From Rhodanobacter sp. DHB23 (GTDB lineage: Bacteria; Pseudomonadota; Gammaproteobacteria; Xanthomonadales; Rhodanobacteraceae): DNA of 64,000 nucleotides. The stretch covers positions 186,001 through 250,000 of the forward strand of contig NZ_JACYXK010000028.1 of assembly GCF_014842975.1 (NCBI RefSeq), read 5' to 3'. Below the pieces are notes generated by a model. That model searched no databases. It had not been told where the DNA came from and saw nothing but the letters and a program-made list of their open reading frames with translations. A program made the position numbers and the translations under genes. Of the stretch, positions 62,391-64,000 are shown piece by piece; within the stretch, counting starts at the first letter, position 1; each line of letters starts with the position of its first letter.

Positions 62391-63794
62391 CTACTTCTTG
62401 CGCTTCTTCATCTCGCGGATCATGCGCTGGCGCTTGCGCATCTGGCCTTCGGTGAGCACGTTCTTCTTGCCGGCATAGGGGTTCTCGCCTTCGCGGAACA
62501 GGATGCGGATGGACGTGCCTTCGAGCTTGTAGCGTTTGCGGAAGAAGTTCTCGAGGTAGCGCTGGTAGGCCGGTGCGATGTGCTTGGTGCGGCTGCCGTG
62601 GATCACGATGGTGGGCGGGTTGCTGCCACCGGGATGGGCGAAGCGCAGCTTGGGCGCGTGCCCGCGGACCAGCGGTGGCTGGTAGTTCTGGTAGGCCTTT
62701 TCCAGCGAGCGGGTGAGGTCGGACGAATTCAGCTCCCGGGTCGCGGAAGCGTGCGCGCGCACGATGGCGCGCATCAGCTCGCGCAGGCCCGAGCCGTGCA
62801 TGGCGGAGATGTAGACGTGCTTCGCCCAGTCCACGAACTGCAGGCGGCGCGCGAGCGCCTCCTGGCAGCGCTCGCGCTGGTAGGCGTCGAGGCCGTCCCA
62901 CTTGTTCACCGCGATCACCAGCGCCCTGCCCTCGTCCAGCGCGTGGCCGATCAGGGTGAGGTCCTGGTCGGCGAGGTTCTCGCGCGCGTCGATCATCATC
63001 ACCACGACCTGCGCGGCGGCCATCGACTGCAGCGTCTTGATGACGCTGAACTTCTCCACCGCCTCCTCGACGCGCGCGCGGCGGCGCACGCCGGCGGTGT
63101 CGATCAGGGTGTACTTGCGACCGTCCCGTTCCAGCGGCACGCGGATCGGGTCGCGCGTGGTGCCCGCCACGTCGGAGACGATCAGGCGATCTTCGCCGAG
63201 CAGGCGGTTGACCAGGGTGGACTTGCCCGCGTTCGGGCGGCCGACGATGGCGACGCGGATGCTGTCGCCCTCGACCGGCGCGAGTTCTTCGTGCGCGTCT
63301 TCCGGCAACAGCGGTTGCAGCGCGGCGAGCAGGCGGTCGGTGCCGCGGTTGTGCGCGGCCGACAGCGGCAGCGTGGCGGCGATGCCGAAGACGGCGAATT
63401 CGGCCAGCGCGGACTGCTCGTCGAGGCCGTCGGTCTTGTTGACCGCGACGATGATCGGCTTGCCGCTGCGGCGCAGCTCGTCGAGGATGCTGCGGTCCTG
63501 CGGCAGCAGGCCGTCGCGCGCATCCACCACGAACAGCAGCGCCTGCGCCTCGTCGATGGCAAGGCGTACCTGCTGCGCGGTGAGCGCATCCAGGCCTTCT
63601 TCCACGCCGGAGAGACCGCCGGTATCGACCACCACGAACGGCCGCTCCTCGACGAGGTGGCAGACGCCGTAGTGGCGGTCGCGGGTGACGCCCGGCAGGT
63701 CGGCCACCAGGGCGTCGCGGCTGCGCGTCAGCGCGTTGAACAGGGTCGATTTACCGACGTTGGGGCGACCGACCAGGGCGACGACGGGCAGCAT
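62391..63794 (-). CDS. der: Ribosome biogenesis GTPase Der (EngA)
   Basis: 467 residues. Two tandem GTPase domains: GRPNVGKST at residues 8-16 with DTGG and NKTDG, then GRPNAGKST with DTAG and NKWDG. A KH-like carboxy domain and a basic tail (RKRQRMIREMKKRKK) complete it. It is needed for 50S subunit assembly. The bamB gene ends 23 bases upstream on the same strand, the usual neighbourhood. Confidence 0.95.
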   Translation of the reverse strand: MLPVVALVGRPNVGKSTLFNALTRSRDALVADLPGVTRDRHYGVCHLVEERPFVVVDTGGLSGVEEGLDALTAQQVRLAIDEAQALLFVVDARDGLLPQDRSILDELRRSGKPIIVAVNKTDGLDEQSALAEFAVFGIAATLPLSAAHNRGTDRLLAALQPLLPEDAHEELAPVEGDSIRVAIVGRPNAGKSTLVNRLLGEDRLIVSDVAGTTRDPIRVPLERDGRKYTLIDTAGVRRRARVEEAVEKFSVIKTLQSMAAAQVVVMMIDARENLADQDLTLIGHALDEGRALVIAVNKWDGLDAYQRERCQEALARRLQFVDWAKHVYISAMHGSGLRELMRAIVRAHASATRELNSSDLTRSLEKAYQNYQPPLVRGHAPKLRFAHPGGSNPPTIVIHGSRTKHIAPAYQRYLENFFRKRYKLEGTSIRILFREGENPYAGKKNVLTEGQMRKRQRMIREMKKRKK

Positions 63795-63817
63795 GGCAGT
63801 TCATTGGTTCCTGACGA

Positions 63818-64000
63818 TCAGTGCGCGCCGAGGCGGTAGGCGCCGATATGGCCCTTCACGTCCTCGATGTACACGGTGTCGCCCACCACCAGCGGCTGGG
63901 CCTGGATCGGCTTCTTGGACAGGCGGATGCGCGCGGCCAATGCGCCATCGCTGGCCTGCAGCCAATGCACGAAGCCGTAGGCATCCGCGACCACCACGTA
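63818..64000 (-). CDS. bamB: Outer membrane protein assembly factor BamB, carboxy-terminal end
   Basis: The final 60 codons; the gene continues past the right edge. VVVADAYGFVHWLQASDGALAARIRL and the closing VYIEDVKGHIGAYRLG have the PQQ-repeat, beta-propeller blade pattern of BamB, and its location before der fits. BamB is a lipoprotein subunit of the BAM machine that inserts outer membrane barrels. Confidence 0.85.
   Translation of the reverse strand, partial: YVVVADAYGFVHWLQASDGALAARIRLSKKPIQAQPLVVGDTVYIEDVKGHIGAYRLGAH

Overview
The window is GC-rich chromosome from a gammaproteobacterium, most likely of the Rhodanobacteraceae (Rhodanobacter, Dyella, Frateuria and relatives) in the Xanthomonadales. 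This rests on the protein types, on a lexA2-imuA-imuB-dnaE2 cassette, on GTAGGAGCGC-type and GGGATT[CG]-type intergenic repeats that I know from xanthomonads, and on the guaB-guaA and der-bamB neighbourhoods. No rRNA, tRNA or CRISPR array was seen.

Layout. 1-6.6 kb: the tail of a quinone oxidoreductase, then a stand-alone pyruvate dehydrogenase E1 (aceE-like) followed 17 bases later by an orphan NuoF-like flavo-iron-sulfur protein, then two short-chain dehydrogenases (SDRs). 6.7-16.7 kb: accessory metabolism (OsmC, OmpW, aldehyde dehydrogenase, AraC regulator, patatin lipoprotein, a LysR regulator divergent from an SDR, hydrolase plus SDR, a membrane protein). 16.9-22.6 kb: the SOS mutagenesis operon lexA2-imuA-imuB-dnaE2 with a palindromic operator over the lexA2 start. 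22.8-23.2 kb: a YCII protein.

23.4-47.3 kb is largely a photo-oxidative (singlet oxygen) stress region built around an ECF sigma factor and its ChrR-type zinc/cupin anti-sigma factor (38.5-39.8 kb). It holds an eight-gene lipid-modification operon (desaturase, flavin oxidase, DUF1365, two cyclopropane-synthase-family methyltransferases, DUF2878, DUF1295, lipocalin), a hydrolase, a MAPEG protein, a secreted protein, an exported globin/cupredoxin/sensor operon, a second lipocalin with a TspO-like protein and an iron-sulfur cryptochrome, and a photolyase behind a second ECF sigma/anti-sigma pair. Seven intergenic sites here share exactly GCATCC-N16-CGTA at fixed spacing, including one before the sigma gene itself. 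I read these as the promoter set of this sigma factor; it ties the region into one regulon.

47.5-55.9 kb is a defence/mobile island. A carboxy-terminal scrap of an agmatine deiminase gene marks its left side and tadA its right. It carries a type III CBASS anti-phage operon: a divergent CapW-like WYL repressor with a palindromic operator, a DUF2188 protein, a TRIP13-like AAA+ ATPase, an unrecognised 157-residue protein, a bacterial HORMA protein, a CD-NTase, and in the effector position a DUF6602-type protein with PD-(D/E)XK nuclease residues. Next comes a tyrosine recombinase divergent from a KfrA/TnpT-like coiled-coil DNA-binding protein, a hypothetical gene and a patch of degenerate 17-base repeats. 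Two related AT-rich palindromes lie at the recombinase/KfrA junction and eight bases from the tadA stop.

55.9-64 kb is housekeeping, nearly all on the minus strand: tadA, guaA, guaB, folD, a rhodanese-MoeB fusion, der and the end of bamB, with one GNAT acetyltransferase on plus. The guaB-guaA gap carries a GGGATT-type repeat that extends into the guaA amino terminus.
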